In this document: positions 63,744 through 64,000 of the stretch, in pieces
Position numbering within the stretch: position 1 is the first letter of the stretch
How the letters are laid out: every line of letters begins with the position of its first letter
Assembly (NCBI RefSeq): GCF_000020365.1
Contig: NC_012108.1
Location: 2,666,001 to 2,730,000, forward strand
DNA: 64,000 nucleotides
Direction: 5' to 3'
Source of the DNA: Desulforapulum autotrophicum HRM2
GTDB lineage: Bacteria > Desulfobacterota > Desulfobacteria > Desulfobacterales > Desulfobacteraceae
Position numbers and translations under genes: made by a program
The notes under the pieces: model-generated
What the model was told of the DNA's origin: nothing
The model's database searches: none
Seen by the model: only the letters and a program-made list of their open reading frames with translations

Positions 63744-63785
63744 AAAAAAATAAAAAAGGGCACAAGGGTTTCACCCCTGGCCCTT
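63744..63785 (-). terminator. Terminator-like hairpin in the paaK leader
   Basis: On the minus strand, AAGGG...CCCTT arms with an inner ACCC/GGGT pair (63785-63756), followed by T6-A-T7. It ends about 36 bases before the paaK ATG, with the ribosome site in between. Either a terminator of an upstream gene outside the window, or an attenuator of paaK. Confidence 0.7.
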
Positions 63786-63793
63786 AAAATTAT

Positions 63794-63836
63794 AAAACCA
63801 TGGGTTTCGTTTGTGATTAAGTCCACCCATGGTTTT
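63794..63836. terminator. Second stem-loop upstream of paaK
   Basis: AAAACCATGGGT (63794-63805) and its exact complement ACCCATGGTTTT (63825-63836), 19-base loop. T-runs on both strands make it terminator-like in either direction. Confidence 0.6.
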
Positions 63837-64000
63837 TATTTTTAGATTATGGTCTGGTTCTTTACACAATCCTTCCATGGGCAGACTTGATAAATCGAAA
63901 GCCTGCCTTAAAGAAAAATATAAAATCGAACCTGTTTTCCATTAACAAAATCCTTTCAAAAAAAGTAATTTGTATTCCCTACCGGGAATGGGTCTCTGTG

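Larger units (their letters stand above)
63709..64000. other. Upstream region of paaK with two stem-loops
   Basis: Contains the terminator-like hairpins described separately. Beyond 63840 the sequence is AT-rich; I find no convincing promoter or gene, and the window ends. Confidence 0.5.

Overview
This window looks like a chromosome segment of a strictly anaerobic, sulfate-reducing deltaproteobacterium of the Desulfobacteraceae. Gene content and protein style resemble Desulfobacterium autotrophicum, but that assignment is inference from gene families, not a database match. Supporting content: a complete six-gene Rnf complex, an interrupted 4-hydroxybutyrate/butyryl-CoA:acetate CoA-transferase, phenylacetate-CoA ligase next to a tandem-ACT protein, a Pfa/Ole-like lipid synthase operon, a eukaryote-style glycogen gene set, thiol peroxidase and a rubrerythrin-like protein. 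I saw no rRNA or tRNA gene, and no convincing CRISPR array.

Layout. 1-4.7 kb: class I adenylate cyclase with a pentapeptide-repeat insert; a solitary beta-class DNA methyltransferase translationally coupled to a LOG-family protein. 5.0-8.8 kb: SpoU methyltransferase, an unknown protein, a LonB-like AAA+ protease. 8.9-12.4 kb: RecD2 helicase, cold-shock protein, a probably decayed small gene. 12.5-20.7 kb (minus strand): a tightly packed operon of a KS-KS-AT-DH megasynthase, an OleA-like thiolase, an OleB-like alpha/beta hydrolase and the EF-P-like factor EfpL. 20.9-25.0 kb: EamA transporter, rhomboid protease, unknown protein, MoaD/ThiS-like and ThiF-like pair, sirtuin. 25.2-36.8 kb: ornithine aminotransferase, then debranching enzyme, glucan phosphorylase, glycogen synthase and branching enzyme, a full synthesis and mobilisation pathway. 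37-42.3 kb: PilZ protein, zinc-ribbon ParA-like ATPase, and the tesA-ybbA-ybbP arrangement. 42.3-49.7 kb: unknowns, a CarS-like/metallophosphoesterase fusion, nitroreductase, ferritin-like protein, DUF2156 protein, VOC protein, Tpx, UspA. 49.8-55.1 kb: rnfCDGEAB.

The most striking object is at 56105-60692. A 4,588-bp transposon with near-perfect 25-bp inverted ends, extra internal end-repeats and a 6-bp target duplication (AGCGGA) sits inside a CoA-transferase gene; removing it with one duplication restores one open frame of 456 codons. It carries a DDE transposase and an AAA+ ATPase (Tn5053/Tn7/IS21-type machinery), preceded by three uncharacterised genes: a zinc-finger protein, a primase-type CHC2 zinc-ribbon protein and a phage/plasmid-type helix-turn-helix protein. 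An array of imperfect 69-bp-period direct repeats precedes the last two. No TniQ, resolvase, TnsA or Cas gene is visible, so how it chooses targets is unknown. This is my best candidate for an undescribed system.

Other repeats: a 161-bp palindromic element occurs twice, inverted and about 96% identical (8764-8924 and 55327-55487), and a second family of hairpin-forming repeats lies at 46826-46890 and in the 55.1-55.8 kb spacer. Several clear intrinsic terminators and a few sigma-70-like promoters are listed.
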